From the NCBI RefSeq assembly GCF_021568795.1, contig NZ_JAKGUE010000011.1:17731-81730 (forward strand): a stretch of 64,000 nt of DNA. The letters run 5' to 3'. Position 1 is the first letter of the stretch. Every line of letters starts with the position of its first letter. Positions 33,776-42,502 of the stretch are shown here, piece by piece. A model generated the notes under the pieces. The model made no database searches and was not told the origin of the DNA. It was given only the letters and a program-made list of their open reading frames with translations. Made by a program: the position numbers and the translations under genes. Origin of the DNA: Dethiosulfovibrio faecalis. GTDB lineage: Bacteria; Synergistota; Synergistia; Synergistales; Dethiosulfovibrionaceae.

Positions 33776-34963
33776 ATGCTCGACAACGTAAAGAAAAAAG
33801 CAGAAGAGATCAAGGAAGATATAGCCGCCTGGAGGCACCATTTCCACAGCCATCCGGAGCTTTCCTATCAGGAGACAGAGACCGCGGCAAAAATAGCCTC
33901 CATCCTTAGGGATATGGGCTACGACGACGTGAAGGTCGGCTGCAAGGATAGGGATATCTGCGTGATCGCCGACCTCGAAACAGGCAGACCGGGCAGGTGC
34001 ATAGCCCTCAGGGCCGACATAGACGCACTGGCGGTTCAGGAGGAGAGGGACGTTCCCTACCGTTCGCAAAACGACGGAGTGATGCACGCCTGCGGACACG
34101 ATGCCCACGCCTCGATGCTTCTAGGAGCGGCGAGAATATTGAAGGACATAGAGCCTGAGTTAAACGGCAAGGTACGACTTATATTCCAGCACGCCGAGGA
34201 ACGGGGAGGAGGGGCCAGGGAGCTGGTGGAAGAAGGGGTTCTGGACGGCGTGGACGCCGTTTTCGGCCAGCATATATGGTCCCCCGTTCCCAGCGGATCC
34301 ATGAGCTACTGTTACGGTCCCACCATGGCCTCGGCCGATCAGTTCGAGCTCAGGATTCAGGGAAAGGGAGGGCACGGATCGATGCCTCACCTGTCGATAG
34401 ATCCGGTGGTGGCGGCCTGTTCGGTAGTGTCGGCCTGGCAGACCATAGTGAGCAGAGAGGTGGATCCTCTGGACGCGGCGGTTATCTCCGTAGGCGAGAT
34501 AAAAAGCGGCAGCGTTTTCAACGCCATTCCCGACTCGGCCACGATAAAGGGGACCACCCGCACCTTCGACCCTGCCGTGAGGGAACTGCTGGCTAAGAGG
34601 ATGGAGGAGACAGCTGTGGCCATATGCTCCGGCCTAAGATGTCAAGCCGAGTTCGAATATAAATTCATGCTTCCCCCGACGATAACGGACCCGGAATTCA
34701 CCCGTTTCGCCGTGGAGGTGGCAAAGAAGATTCTGGGAGAGGACAAGGTCGTAGAGGCCAGGCCCACCATGGGAGCCGAGGACTTCAGCTACTACCTTCA
34801 GGAAAGGCCGGGGACCTTCATGTTCCTGGGAACGGGAAACGAGGAGAAGGACATGACCTACCCTCAGCACCATCCGAAATACTGCGTCGACGACGACGTC
34901 CTGGACCTGGGAGCGGCCATGTCGGCATCGATAGCCTGGTCCTATCTGAAAGAGGGAGAATAG
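33776..34963 (+). CDS. M20 family amidohydrolase
   Basis: A 395-residue zinc metallopeptidase of the hippurate/IAA-amino-acid hydrolase group. The metal-binding motifs are MHACGHDAHASM (about 102-113), QHAEERGGGARELVEEGVL (containing the catalytic Glu pair) and PTMGAEDFSYYLQERPG near the C-terminus. The lid/dimer domain (180-300) has GKGGHGSMPH. Members release amino acids from N-acyl or N-benzoyl conjugates. ATG follows AAGGAGGAG. Position after a symporter suggests hydrolysis of an imported conjugate. Confidence 0.92.
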   Translation: MLDNVKKKAEEIKEDIAAWRHHFHSHPELSYQETETAAKIASILRDMGYDDVKVGCKDRDICVIADLETGRPGRCIALRADIDALAVQEERDVPYRSQNDGVMHACGHDAHASMLLGAARILKDIEPELNGKVRLIFQHAEERGGGARELVEEGVLDGVDAVFGQHIWSPVPSGSMSYCYGPTMASADQFELRIQGKGGHGSMPHLSIDPVVAACSVVSAWQTIVSREVDPLDAAVISVGEIKSGSVFNAIPDSATIKGTTRTFDPAVRELLAKRMEETAVAICSGLRCQAEFEYKFMLPPTITDPEFTRFAVEVAKKILGEDKVVEARPTMGAEDFSYYLQERPGTFMFLGTGNEEKDMTYPQHHPKYCVDDDVLDLGAAMSASIAWSYLKEGE

Positions 34964-35009
34964 AAAACTCGGAGGGGAGCCGGATTGAACCGGTTCCCCT
35001 CCGAGTTTT
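34964..35009. terminator. Bidirectional terminator between convergent genes
   Basis: A long inverted repeat (34964-34978 with 34995-35009, 15 bp perfect, plus an inner CCGG/CCGG pairing) flanked by AAAA and TTTT, placed between the M20 gene (plus) and the subtilisin gene (minus). Confidence 0.85.
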
Positions 35010-35023
35010 CGGATAGAGACGAC

Positions 35024-36763
35024 CTATCGTCTGAACTTGAACAGCATCAGAGGCAAGACCAACATTGCGGCAGCAGGGACGAAGCCGACGGCACATCCGC
35101 CGCCGCCTCCTCCTAAGGGGCTCCATCCGGTGACCGATACCGTAGCTCTGTCCTGGACCGAGCTACCGTCGCTGCTCTTGGCGTAGATGGTGGCGGTGCC
35201 ACTGGAAACTCCGGTCACTACGCCGTTACCCGAGACCGTTGCCACTTTGGAGTTGCTGGAGGACCAGCTTATGACTTTGTTGGTGGCGTTGGAAGGGCTC
35301 ACAGTCACCTCCAGGGTCACGGAGTCTCCCGCATCAAGGTCCAGCTCCTTCTGGCTCGAAGAGATAACGATGGAGGTCACAGGGATCTCTGACCGGCTTC
35401 CCCTGACGGCATCGTAGAGGTTCAGCTCTCCCGCTGTGGAGACATTGCCGGTCAGGGCGTAATTGGACCTGGCGTTAGCCAATATCCTGGCCTTTATATC
35501 CCCAGCGGAAAGACCTCCGTCGTAAGCAGCCAGAAGCGCGGCGGCGCCGGCCACGTGAGGGGTCGCCATGGAGGTTCCATTATAGGAAACATAGCTATCG
35601 TTGGACACGGTGCTTATTATGGAGACCCCGGGAGCCGCGATATGAACGTAGTTGGGACTGTGGTTGGAGAAACCGGGCATTCCACCGCTCTCGTTGATGG
35701 CCCCCACGGTGATCATGTTATCGAACTGGAAGCAGGCGGGATAAGGTCTCTGACCGGTGAGATCGACCCATACATCGTTACCGAACTCGTCCTCATCCCA
35801 ATAGCCGGTGGGAGAGTCTATGTCCTGCCCCTCATTCCCGGCTGCCACGACCAGGACTATGCCTGCATCCGAAACAGCCTTGTACGCCAGAGCGTAAGGA
35901 TCCGATTCCGGATTGTATATGGGATAACCCCAGCCACCCAGGGACATGTTGGCCGCCCTTATGTTCAACCCTCTGTGCTTCTGGGCAACCACGTAGTTAA
36001 GACCCGCCACTATCTGATCGCCGGTTCCCGAACCCTTATCGTTCAGCACGCGAACCGCCAGAAGACCTACGTTCCAGTTGACCCCGACGACCCCGATATC
36101 GTTGCTTCCGACCGCTCCGATCGTACCCGCTACATGGGTTCCATGACCGTTGCCATCGTCGGGCACATAATCGTCGTCAACCGAATCATACCCCCACCGA
36201 CCGTCCAGGTCTCTGACCAGGTTTCCGACCAGATCGCTGTGATCCAGGTCCACGCCGGAATCGATGACGGCGACGCACACTCCGTCGCTGCCGGTGGACA
36301 GATCCCAGGCGGCGGGAGCCCCTATTCGGGCCATTCCCCACATATCGCCTCTGACGTAGTAGGGGTCCGAGGGGTTCTTGTCGGAGATCTTGAATATATA
36401 GTTAGGACACGCCCCGATCACCTGAGGAAGCCCCTGAAGCTCCGCGATGAGTTCCTCGGTGGTCTTTCCCTTCGTCTTTACGTGGATCACGTTTTTCCCC
36501 GACTCGGCCGCTATAGAGGAAAAAACCTTTGTCGACTCGGCCCCCACCGAGGCTCCCAGGGCCTCGGCCTGAGAGGATAGTTTAGCCCTAAAAGCGGACG
36601 AATCCGAGTTGGAAATCCCGACGGGACCGTTCAGCACGACCAAGGCCTCTCCTTCGACGTAGGTCCCGCCGGGGAGATCTGCACTGGCGAGAGAGGAGAA
36701 GCCGATGGAAAGAGAGAGCGCAAAGAGCAAAGCAAAGAGTTTGTTTCTGAACAAAACGAACAC
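35024..36763 (-). CDS. Secreted subtilisin-like protease with Ig-like domain and Synerg-CTERM tail
   Basis: A 579-residue S8 serine protease. Order: signal peptide (1-28), inhibitor-I9-type propeptide (about 34-125), catalytic domain (140-455) with Asp168 (VAVIDSGVD), His207 (NGHGTHVAGT) and Ser398 (NGTSMATPHVAG), a BIG2-type Ig-like domain (460-546; VTSIVISSSQKELDLDAGDS), and a C-terminal sorting tail (Gly run 551-556, Cys557, hydrophobic 561-575, then KFRR). This tail is the Synerg-CTERM pattern, thought to direct processing and surface attachment in Synergistota. The gene follows a small propeptide-like gene in one operon. It probably digests external protein for amino-acid fermentation. 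Confidence 0.92.
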   Translation of the reverse strand: MFVLFRNKLFALLFALSLSIGFSSLASADLPGGTYVEGEALVVLNGPVGISNSDSSAFRAKLSSQAEALGASVGAESTKVFSSIAAESGKNVIHVKTKGKTTEELIAELQGLPQVIGACPNYIFKISDKNPSDPYYVRGDMWGMARIGAPAAWDLSTGSDGVCVAVIDSGVDLDHSDLVGNLVRDLDGRWGYDSVDDDYVPDDGNGHGTHVAGTIGAVGSNDIGVVGVNWNVGLLAVRVLNDKGSGTGDQIVAGLNYVVAQKHRGLNIRAANMSLGGWGYPIYNPESDPYALAYKAVSDAGIVLVVAAGNEGQDIDSPTGYWDEDEFGNDVWVDLTGQRPYPACFQFDNMITVGAINESGGMPGFSNHSPNYVHIAAPGVSIISTVSNDSYVSYNGTSMATPHVAGAAALLAAYDGGLSAGDIKARILANARSNYALTGNVSTAGELNLYDAVRGSRSEIPVTSIVISSSQKELDLDAGDSVTLEVTVSPSNATNKVISWSSSNSKVATVSGNGVVTGVSSGTATIYAKSSDGSSVQDRATVSVTGWSPLGGGGGGCAVGFVPAAAMLVLPLMLFKFRR

Positions 36764-36775
36764 CGACCTTTCGAA

Positions 36776-37183
36776 TCAGATGCCTTTTTTGGACGTCCCC
36801 ACGGGAGTCGATATCATTTTCTGCACCTCGTTAGGAGAGACCGCCTCGATGAAAGGGTCGGATCTCATGTTCTCCAACAGCTCCGCCTCGAACTTTCCGT
36901 CAACGGCAGCCCTATCGCTGATCACGAAGAACATTCCCTTTCCGCTGGAACGGGAAATGGCGCTGAAACTGTTTTTTACCTCCACACCATATCTCAAGGC
37001 CAGATACTCGGCCTGAAAATCCAACATGACCGAAACGGCCACGTCCCTGTCGTTTCCCTCAAACTCCATAACGGCATCTCTGGCCCTGAACAGCACCATG
37101 TACTCCCCCGGGATCACCTCGGAGGCGAAAGCCGAACCCACGGCCAGAAAGATCAGACAGATAGCGCAGACAAATCCCCTCAA
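36776..37183 (-). CDS. Stand-alone I9 propeptide-like exported protein
   Basis: A 135-residue exported protein with a signal peptide (cut after SAFA) and one compact domain. Its layout (EVIPGEYMVLFRARD at the start, a helix LALRYGVEVKNSFSAIS, then FFVISDR and a closing DPFIEAVSPNEVQKM) parallels the propeptide of the subtilisin encoded 12 bases downstream (EGEALVVLNG..., VFSSIAAESGKNVIHV, PQVIGACPNYIFKIS). Stand-alone I9 proteins act as inhibitors or folding helpers of subtilisins. The start is TTG 37183, chosen on AAGGAGGA at the right distance; the longer frame has no signal peptide at its start. Similarity is by eye and moderate. Confidence 0.65.
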   Translation of the reverse strand: MRGFVCAICLIFLAVGSAFASEVIPGEYMVLFRARDAVMEFEGNDRDVAVSVMLDFQAEYLALRYGVEVKNSFSAISRSSGKGMFFVISDRAAVDGKFEAELLENMRSDPFIEAVSPNEVQKMISTPVGTSKKGI

Positions 37184-37354
37184 GTCGGATTCCTCCTTTT
37201 TTAAATCAGTCTTTTGTGACGACCACGAAAAACGGCAGATAGTCGGAATCGGAACAGCAACGAACCCTCTCCTTTCAAAGAACGACTTTTTATAATCATA
37301 CATCAAAACTTATCTTAAAAGGAACACCTATTTACAGTCTTTTCCTGCGACAGT

Positions 37355-37873
37355 CTATCCGACGATCCCGGCCGCGGCGTCGACGTATCGCAACACCACC
37401 GCCGCAGCCAAGGTTCCTCGAGCCATAACCCGCTCCGCCAAGCCACCGGTCTTGAAAACCTGCAGAAAAAGTCTCTGTCTTTTCCAGGGAACGAGAAGAG
37501 GCATAGGCCCGAAAAAAGCGTCCTCCGCCAGATGGAGAAGACAGCCTACCAACCACCAGAAGAGAAAAAAAGCCGCCGTAACGGTTATCGACTTGGGGCC
37601 TACCGGAACGTAAAGACCGCCTCCGATGCTCTCGATCAACCCGGGGAAGGGATTGGCCTCCAGGTATTTTCTGGTAAACCACGCCAGTGCCAGATAGGGA
37701 GGAAACCAGTGACTCCATTTACGATGGTACTTCATCCATCCTCTGCCGCAAACGATCCTCTCGATCGAATCGGGAAAAATAGCTCCGGCCGATGCCACCG
37801 ACGCAGGGAGAAACCTTCCGGTTACGCCGTAGACAAGGGCGAAGGACATTATGGCGTGGCTGGCTCCCAGCAT
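37355..37873 (-). CDS. YdjM-like (DUF457) membrane-bound metal-dependent hydrolase
   Basis: A 172-residue membrane protein with His/Asp residues typical of the YdjM family: N-terminal SHAIMSFALVYG, IFPDSIERI, KYHRKWSHWFPPY and HLAEDAFF. Hydrophobic segments lie at about 8-30, 55-70, 88-115 and 145-165. The family is called metal-dependent hydrolase from its conserved residues; real function is poorly known. Start ATG 37873 is chosen since AGGAGGAGGTG lies 6-8 bases before it; the in-frame GTG at 37882 is part of that site. Single gene, divergent from the MATE operon. Confidence 0.8.
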   Translation of the reverse strand: MLGASHAIMSFALVYGVTGRFLPASVASAGAIFPDSIERIVCGRGWMKYHRKWSHWFPPYLALAWFTRKYLEANPFPGLIESIGGGLYVPVGPKSITVTAAFFLFWWLVGCLLHLAEDAFFGPMPLLVPWKRQRLFLQVFKTGGLAERVMARGTLAAAVVLRYVDAAAGIVG

Positions 37874-37938
37874 TGGAGACACCTCCTCCTAAGTTAATGT
37901 ATCGAAAAAGTATACCATGAGCGACGTTCCATGTCGCC

Positions 37939-37967
37939 TTGACTAATATCCCAGGCCCGACTATAGT
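37939..37967 (+). promoter_or_regulatory. Promoter of the MATE-MarR-AKR operon
   Basis: TTGACT (37939-37944), a 17-base spacer and TATAGT (37962-37967), 45 bases before the MATE start. Confidence 0.75.
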
Positions 37968-37979
37968 TGCTTAAGCAAC
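37966..37979. promoter_or_regulatory. Candidate MarR operator
   Basis: GTTGCTTAAGCAAC, a perfect 14-bp palindrome, overlaps the end of the -10 box and the transcription start. MarR proteins bind such compact palindromes. The second gene of the operon encodes a MarR regulator, so autorepression is likely. Confidence 0.65.
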
Positions 37980-38011
37980 CTTTGTCCTCCTACAGGGAAG
38001 GGGATAGTTAG

Positions 38012-39385
38012 ATGGGGAAAATACCTAAGGGGAAAAAGGCGGAGATGATGGGGACCTATCCGGTCGGAGCGGTGCTCTGGAAGCTGTCTCTTCCCACCAT
38101 AACGGGGATGGTCGTCCAGGCCTCGTACAACATGGTGGACGCGGCCTTCATAGGAAAAGGAGTCGGAACCCTGGCCCTCGGAGGTACCACCATATGTCTT
38201 CCCTTTCAGATGTTGATGGGAGCCCTGGGAGGGGCTATCGGCATGGGAGGGGCCTCTCTTGTCTCCAGGGCACTGGGTAGGGGCGACAGGGAACTGGCCT
38301 CCCGAGCTCTCGGAAACGTGGTGGCCTTGGCCCTCATACTCGGCATAGCAGCGACCCTGCTGGGCAAGGCGTCCGCCGAGGGTATGGTGACCCTGTTCGG
38401 AGCCAGCGAGGAGATAAAGCCCTACGCTCTGAAATACCTTGGGATAATTCTTCTGAGCTGTCCATTGACGCTGCTCGCTATGTCGTCCAACGCGGTGGTC
38501 CGGTCCGAGGGGAACGCCAACATAGCCATGTTATCCATGGTCATATCCGGTCTGACCAACGTTTTTCTGGACTGGCTGTTCATCTTCCATTTCCATATGG
38601 GGGTAGCGGGAGCCGCATGGGGAACTCTGCTTTCCAAACTCCTGGTGGTGATCTGGCTGACCTCCCACTTCACCGTATCCTCCCACAGGGTGATAAAGCT
38701 ATCTCCAAGAGGATTGAGACTGGACAGAACCATAGTTTCCGAGATTTCCTCCATAGGAGTCTCGGCTTTCGTCAGAATGGCTGGAACCAGCCTGGTCATG
38801 GCGTCGGTCAACAACGCCATGGGAATATACGGCGGCCCCTACTACGTCGCGGCCTACGGTGTGACCAACAGGGTCATGTCCATAGTCTACATGGCGGTCA
38901 ACGGGGTCGCCCTGGGAATGCAGCCTCTGGCGGGATACAACTACGGTGCGGGACTGTTCGATCGGGTTCGATCCTCCATAAAGCTGTCCATCATATGGGG
39001 AACCGGCGGATGCGTGTTCTTCTTTCTGCTGCTCTTCTTCCTGCCGGAGAGGGTGTTCTCCCTTTTCACCGACGACCCCGATCTAATAGCCGCCGGGGTG
39101 GCCTCTTTGCCTACCATAGTGGCCGGAACGAGCCTCGTGGCTATACACAGGATAGGGGCCACCGCATTTCAGGCCCTGGGCAAGGGTAAACCGGCCTTCT
39201 GGCTTTCCATGACAAGACACGTACTGGTTTTTCTGCCCCTTCTGGCGACCCTCCCCCGGTTCATGGGACTGACCGGAGTGCTTCTGTCCTTCCCCCTGGC
39301 CGACACGATAGCGGCTGGAATAACCCTGCTCCCCCTGAGCAGGGAGATGGGACAGCTTAAAAAGGAGGCTCTGTCTACCTCATGA
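38012..39385 (+). CDS. MATE family efflux transporter
   Basis: A 457-residue multidrug and toxic-compound extrusion protein with about twelve helices in two similar halves. MATE hallmarks include GAVLWKLSLPTITGMVVQASYNMVDAAFIG at the start, GGAIGMGGASLVSRALGRGD (about 75-94), and in the second half VNGVALGMQPLAGYNYGAG. It likely exports cationic drugs or metabolites using Na+ or H+. It is first in an operon with MarR and an aldo/keto reductase, under a MarR-type operator, so expression is probably induced by a small molecule. Confidence 0.93.
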   Translation: MGKIPKGKKAEMMGTYPVGAVLWKLSLPTITGMVVQASYNMVDAAFIGKGVGTLALGGTTICLPFQMLMGALGGAIGMGGASLVSRALGRGDRELASRALGNVVALALILGIAATLLGKASAEGMVTLFGASEEIKPYALKYLGIILLSCPLTLLAMSSNAVVRSEGNANIAMLSMVISGLTNVFLDWLFIFHFHMGVAGAAWGTLLSKLLVVIWLTSHFTVSSHRVIKLSPRGLRLDRTIVSEISSIGVSAFVRMAGTSLVMASVNNAMGIYGGPYYVAAYGVTNRVMSIVYMAVNGVALGMQPLAGYNYGAGLFDRVRSSIKLSIIWGTGGCVFFFLLLFFLPERVFSLFTDDPDLIAAGVASLPTIVAGTSLVAIHRIGATAFQALGKGKPAFWLSMTRHVLVFLPLLATLPRFMGLTGVLLSFPLADTIAAGITLLPLSREMGQLKKEALSTS

Positions 39386-39852
39386 AAAACCCTATGGGAC
39401 GGTGGATCTCCATAATCCACAGGCTCTCCCACTCCTACATGGCGACGGCCATGTCTCCGGAGAAAATAGGCTGCGGCGAGTTCGGAGCGCTGTTCTGCCT
39501 GAACTCAATGGACCGAGAGCCCCCCTCTCAGGAGGAGCTGCGGGAGAAGCTGGAGATGGACAAGGGAGCACTGGCCAGGACGCTGGCCGGAATGGAGGAC
39601 AAGGGACTGATAACCAGAGAGAGGGATCGATCGGACCGAAGGATACTCCGTCTGGGGCTGACCTCCAGGGGGAAGGTCCTAGTTGAAAAGAAGATCTCCG
39701 CCATGGATCGGTGGAACGAAACCATATCGGAGGGAATAGACGAAGGGGATCTGGAGACGACGGCGAGAACCATGGAGAGGATGGCCAAGAACGCCGTGGC
39801 CTTCAGGGAAAGAGGATGGAAGAAAAAGACGGAAGGGGAGATTTCCGAATGA
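39382..39852 (+). CDS. MarR-family regulator
   Basis: A 156-residue winged-helix regulator. The DNA-binding part (about 45-105) contains SQEELREKLEMDKGALARTLAGMEDKGLITRERDRSDRR, with the wing RERDRSDRRILRLGLTSRG typical of MarR. Terminal helices form the dimer. Its start overlaps the MATE stop by 4 bases and its stop overlaps the reductase start. It probably represses the operon through the palindrome at 37966-37979 and is released by a substrate of the pump. Confidence 0.92.
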   Translation: MKNPMGRWISIIHRLSHSYMATAMSPEKIGCGEFGALFCLNSMDREPPSQEELREKLEMDKGALARTLAGMEDKGLITRERDRSDRRILRLGLTSRGKVLVEKKISAMDRWNETISEGIDEGDLETTARTMERMAKNAVAFRERGWKKKTEGEISE

Positions 39853-40979
39853 AATACCGCAAGATGCCCAAGACCGGCGATGAACTGTCCGCACTGGGAT
39901 TCGGCTGTATGAGGCTTCCGATGGGAGAAGACGGGAAGGTGGACACCGACGAGGCGGTCAGGGTGATCCGTCGGGGAATCGACGGCGGGATAAATTACGT
40001 GGACACAGCCTGGCCCTATCACGACGGCGACGGAGAGCTGTATCTGGCCAAAGCGCTGAAAGACGGCTACAGGGAAAAGGTATTCCTGGCCACCAAGCTC
40101 CCGGTCTGGCTGGCGGAGAAGCCTGAGGACATGGACGACTTCCTGGACCGCCAGCTGGAGAGGCTGGAAACGGACCATATAGACTATTATCTGGTCCACG
40201 CCCTGAACGAGGCTCGGTGGAGACACGCCGAGTCGCTTAAGGTGGGGGAATTTCTGGACCGAGCCAAAAGAGCGGGCAAGATCAAGAACGCCGGTTTCTC
40301 CTTCCACGACGGCCTGGACCTGTTCGAAACCATACTGAACTCCTACGACTGGGACTTCTGCCAGATACAGTATAACTTCATAGACCGCAACTATCAGGCG
40401 GGAGAAAAGGGACTCAAGGCCGCCGCGAAAAAGGGACTCGGGGTGATAGTTATGGAACCCCTCAGAGGAGGGGCCCTGGTCAGGACGGTTCCGGAAGACG
40501 TGGCCAGGATATGGCGGGAGAACTCCCCCGGCAGATCTCCCGCCCAGTGGGGACTTCGATGGCTGTGGGATCAGCCGGAGGTATCGGTGGTGCTAAGCGG
40601 GATGAGCTCCATGGAGCAGGTCGAGGACAACCTCGAGGCCGCCGAACAGGGCTACCCTGAAAACCTTACCGAGACGGAGAGAACCGCGGTGGACAAAGCG
40701 GCTCGGATATACATGGACCGTATGGCCGTGAACTGCACCGGATGCCGTTACTGCATGCCCTGCCCCGCCGGGGTGAAGATTCCCGAGTGTTTCGCCCAGT
40801 ACAACAAGGTCACCATGCTGGACGACCTGGCAGGAGCCAAACAGTTCTACGGTGTGTTCACCAAGGACGGAGGCAAGGCATCCCAGTGCGTGGAGTGCGG
40901 AAAGTGCGAGACCGCCTGCCCTCAGAACATCCCGATAAAGAAGTCCCTCAAGGAAGTGGCAGTTCTGTTAGAGACCTAA
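39849..40979 (+). CDS. Aldo/keto reductase with C-terminal Fe-S domain
   Basis: A 376-residue protein with an aldo/keto reductase barrel (1-290: LGFGCMRLPMGEDG, NYVDTAWPYHDGDGE with catalytic Asp and Tyr, FLATKLPVWL with Lys, DYYLVHAL with His) followed by a ferredoxin-like end carrying two 4Fe-4S motifs (CTGCRYCMPCP near 299 and CVECGKCETACP near 348). Such anaerobe proteins are predicted oxidoreductases linking NAD(P)H and Fe-S electron transfer. ATG 39849 overlaps the marR stop. Its coupling to a MATE pump suggests handling of an electrophile or quinone-like toxin, which is inference. Confidence 0.92.
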   Translation: MKYRKMPKTGDELSALGFGCMRLPMGEDGKVDTDEAVRVIRRGIDGGINYVDTAWPYHDGDGELYLAKALKDGYREKVFLATKLPVWLAEKPEDMDDFLDRQLERLETDHIDYYLVHALNEARWRHAESLKVGEFLDRAKRAGKIKNAGFSFHDGLDLFETILNSYDWDFCQIQYNFIDRNYQAGEKGLKAAAKKGLGVIVMEPLRGGALVRTVPEDVARIWRENSPGRSPAQWGLRWLWDQPEVSVVLSGMSSMEQVEDNLEAAEQGYPENLTETERTAVDKAARIYMDRMAVNCTGCRYCMPCPAGVKIPECFAQYNKVTMLDDLAGAKQFYGVFTKDGGKASQCVECGKCETACPQNIPIKKSLKEVAVLLET

Positions 40980-40986
40980 AGATAAC

Positions 40987-41029
40987 ACAGTGGAGATAGA
41001 GACATATCATCGCCCTCTATCCCCACTGT
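40987..41029. terminator. Terminator between convergent operons
   Basis: A 15-bp stem with one mismatch (40987-41001 with 41015-41029). The plus strand continues AAAAAG and the minus strand reads a short T-poor end, so strength differs by direction. It sits between the reductase (plus) and the RraA-like gene (minus). Confidence 0.6.
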
Positions 41030-41037
41030 AAAAAGAA

Positions 41038-41703
41038 CTATTTCATCATAGTTTTTTCGACCATCTCGTCGGCCATTGTCAACGATGCCATGCGAGCTCC
41101 AGCATCAAGCTTCGCCCGGATATCAGGTTCTCCGTTCTGGTGTTTCTCGACGGCCTCTTTGCATATGGGCTCGACCTCTTCGGGCTTCAGAACCACAAAA
41201 CCGTTTTCGTCCGCTATAACGATGTCTCCAGGTATAACTGAGACACCTCCGCAACTTATGGGCGTATTGATCTCACCGTCGGTACCACAAAGACGGGTTG
41301 TGACGGCCGATAACCTTCTGTAAAACACCAAAAGCCCCATATTCCTTATTTCGTCGATATCGGTCACAGCTCCGTCTACTATTACCGCCTCGACCTTCCT
41401 CACATTGAGCGCGTAAGATACCAGACCACCTAATGCCGCATACTGCTGATCCCCGGCACGATCGACCATCAGGATATCCCCGGGACCGACCATCTCCGTA
41501 ACCTTATGCAAAACGGTGGAATCCAGAGAGGGGATCTTCACCGTGACTGCCCGGCCTATCACCCGTTTGCCCGGGATAGTAGTAAAAAACGGGACCGTAG
41601 AAAAACCGAAATTATGAAAGTGCCCTATGGTAGCCGGTTCAGCATCCGAACAGGCTGTCAGAGTTTCATTGGAAAGAGTGACTACATTATCATTGATGAT
41701 CAT
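41038..41703 (-). CDS. RraA-like/HMG-CHA aldolase family protein
   Basis: A 221-residue protein of the RraA fold. Typical parts are IGRAVTVKIP, GDILMVDRAGDQQYAALGGLVSYALNVRKVEAVIVDGAVTDIDEI (about 75-118), where the Gly-Asp and Arg/Asp residues form the metal and oxyacid site, and PGDIVIADENGFVVL. Proper family members are 4-hydroxy-4-methyl-2-oxoglutarate aldolase/oxaloacetate decarboxylase; RNase E inhibition applies only to some. Being last in a catabolic TRAP operon favours an aldolase or decarboxylase role. ATG overlaps the creatininase stop. Confidence 0.85.
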   Translation of the reverse strand: MIINDNVVTLSNETLTACSDAEPATIGHFHNFGFSTVPFFTTIPGKRVIGRAVTVKIPSLDSTVLHKVTEMVGPGDILMVDRAGDQQYAALGGLVSYALNVRKVEAVIVDGAVTDIDEIRNMGLLVFYRRLSAVTTRLCGTDGEINTPISCGGVSVIPGDIVIADENGFVVLKPEEVEPICKEAVEKHQNGEPDIRAKLDAGARMASLTMADEMVEKTMMK

Positions 41704-42470
41704 TGCGCTATTCCCCCGTCGTACGATTTGTATTTATCTCGAGGCGGATTCCACTGTTCAAGGAACTCCACCATACGATCCAAAGTGGCCTCCACCAAAG
41801 CCTTGCCCTTTGCCGCCGATGCGCAGGTCGCATCTCCCAACATGTAATCGTCCCCGTAACACGAAAACGGCACAAATTGCTGAAATTCCGGATAATCATT
41901 CACGATGCCGGGATTAACCTTCTTGAGTCGATCCTGTTTTACTAGATCCGGACGAAGATACATGAAACAGGATGTTCCAGCCTCGCTGGCATGTCCATGC
42001 GCCATAACTCCATCGTGATCCAATATCCCCAGCTTCCTGGCTACGGGCTGAACTATACGCCACCAATCGAACACACAACAATCGATATCCCGTTCCAGTT
42101 TAAGCTTCCAGGCCACCTGGGAAATGATAGCCAGATTGGCGACGTGGGGACTAACGAAACAAAAACGTTTGATACCATGCCTTACGAGACTTTCGCATAT
42201 ATCCTCAAGATACATCTTGAAGCTTTCAGGACGCACGGTCAGAGTACCCGGCCCCCAGACCATAGTGGAGTCCCCTACAGGTAGGGTCGGTCCGACCATC
42301 CATCCCATACGATCAGCCAACCTGGATGCGATCTCTTGGGCGATTAAGGTATCGGAACCTATAGGAAGATGCGGTCCCCAGACCTCGTAAGCTCCGGCCG
42401 GTATGATCACCGTATTGACGCCTTTCAATTCGGACTGGAAATCCTCCGTATTCATCTCCACAAGTTTCAC
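41700..42470 (-). CDS. Creatininase family amidohydrolase
   Basis: A 256-residue metal-dependent amidohydrolase-type protein. Metal-site motifs are IPAGAYEVWGPHLPIGSDT (about 22-40), where family members usually have PxGsxEqHG, and GHASEAGTSCFM (Glu in HASEAGTS). Family members hydrolyse creatinine or cyclic amides such as 3-methylene-oxindole precursors and riboflavin-pathway formamides. Here it is grouped with a carbon-nitrogen hydrolase, an RraA-like protein and a TRAP carrier, suggesting breakdown of a small amide- or lactam-containing acid. Start GTG 42470 has GGGGGTG upstream. Confidence 0.85.
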   Translation of the reverse strand: MKLVEMNTEDFQSELKGVNTVIIPAGAYEVWGPHLPIGSDTLIAQEIASRLADRMGWMVGPTLPVGDSTMVWGPGTLTVRPESFKMYLEDICESLVRHGIKRFCFVSPHVANLAIISQVAWKLKLERDIDCCVFDWWRIVQPVARKLGILDHDGVMAHGHASEAGTSCFMYLRPDLVKQDRLKKVNPGIVNDYPEFQQFVPFSCYGDDYMLGDATCASAAKGKALVEATLDRMVEFLEQWNPPRDKYKSYDGGIAQ

Positions 42471-42502
42471 TATTCAACACCCCCAAAACGAGATATGGAA
42501 AT

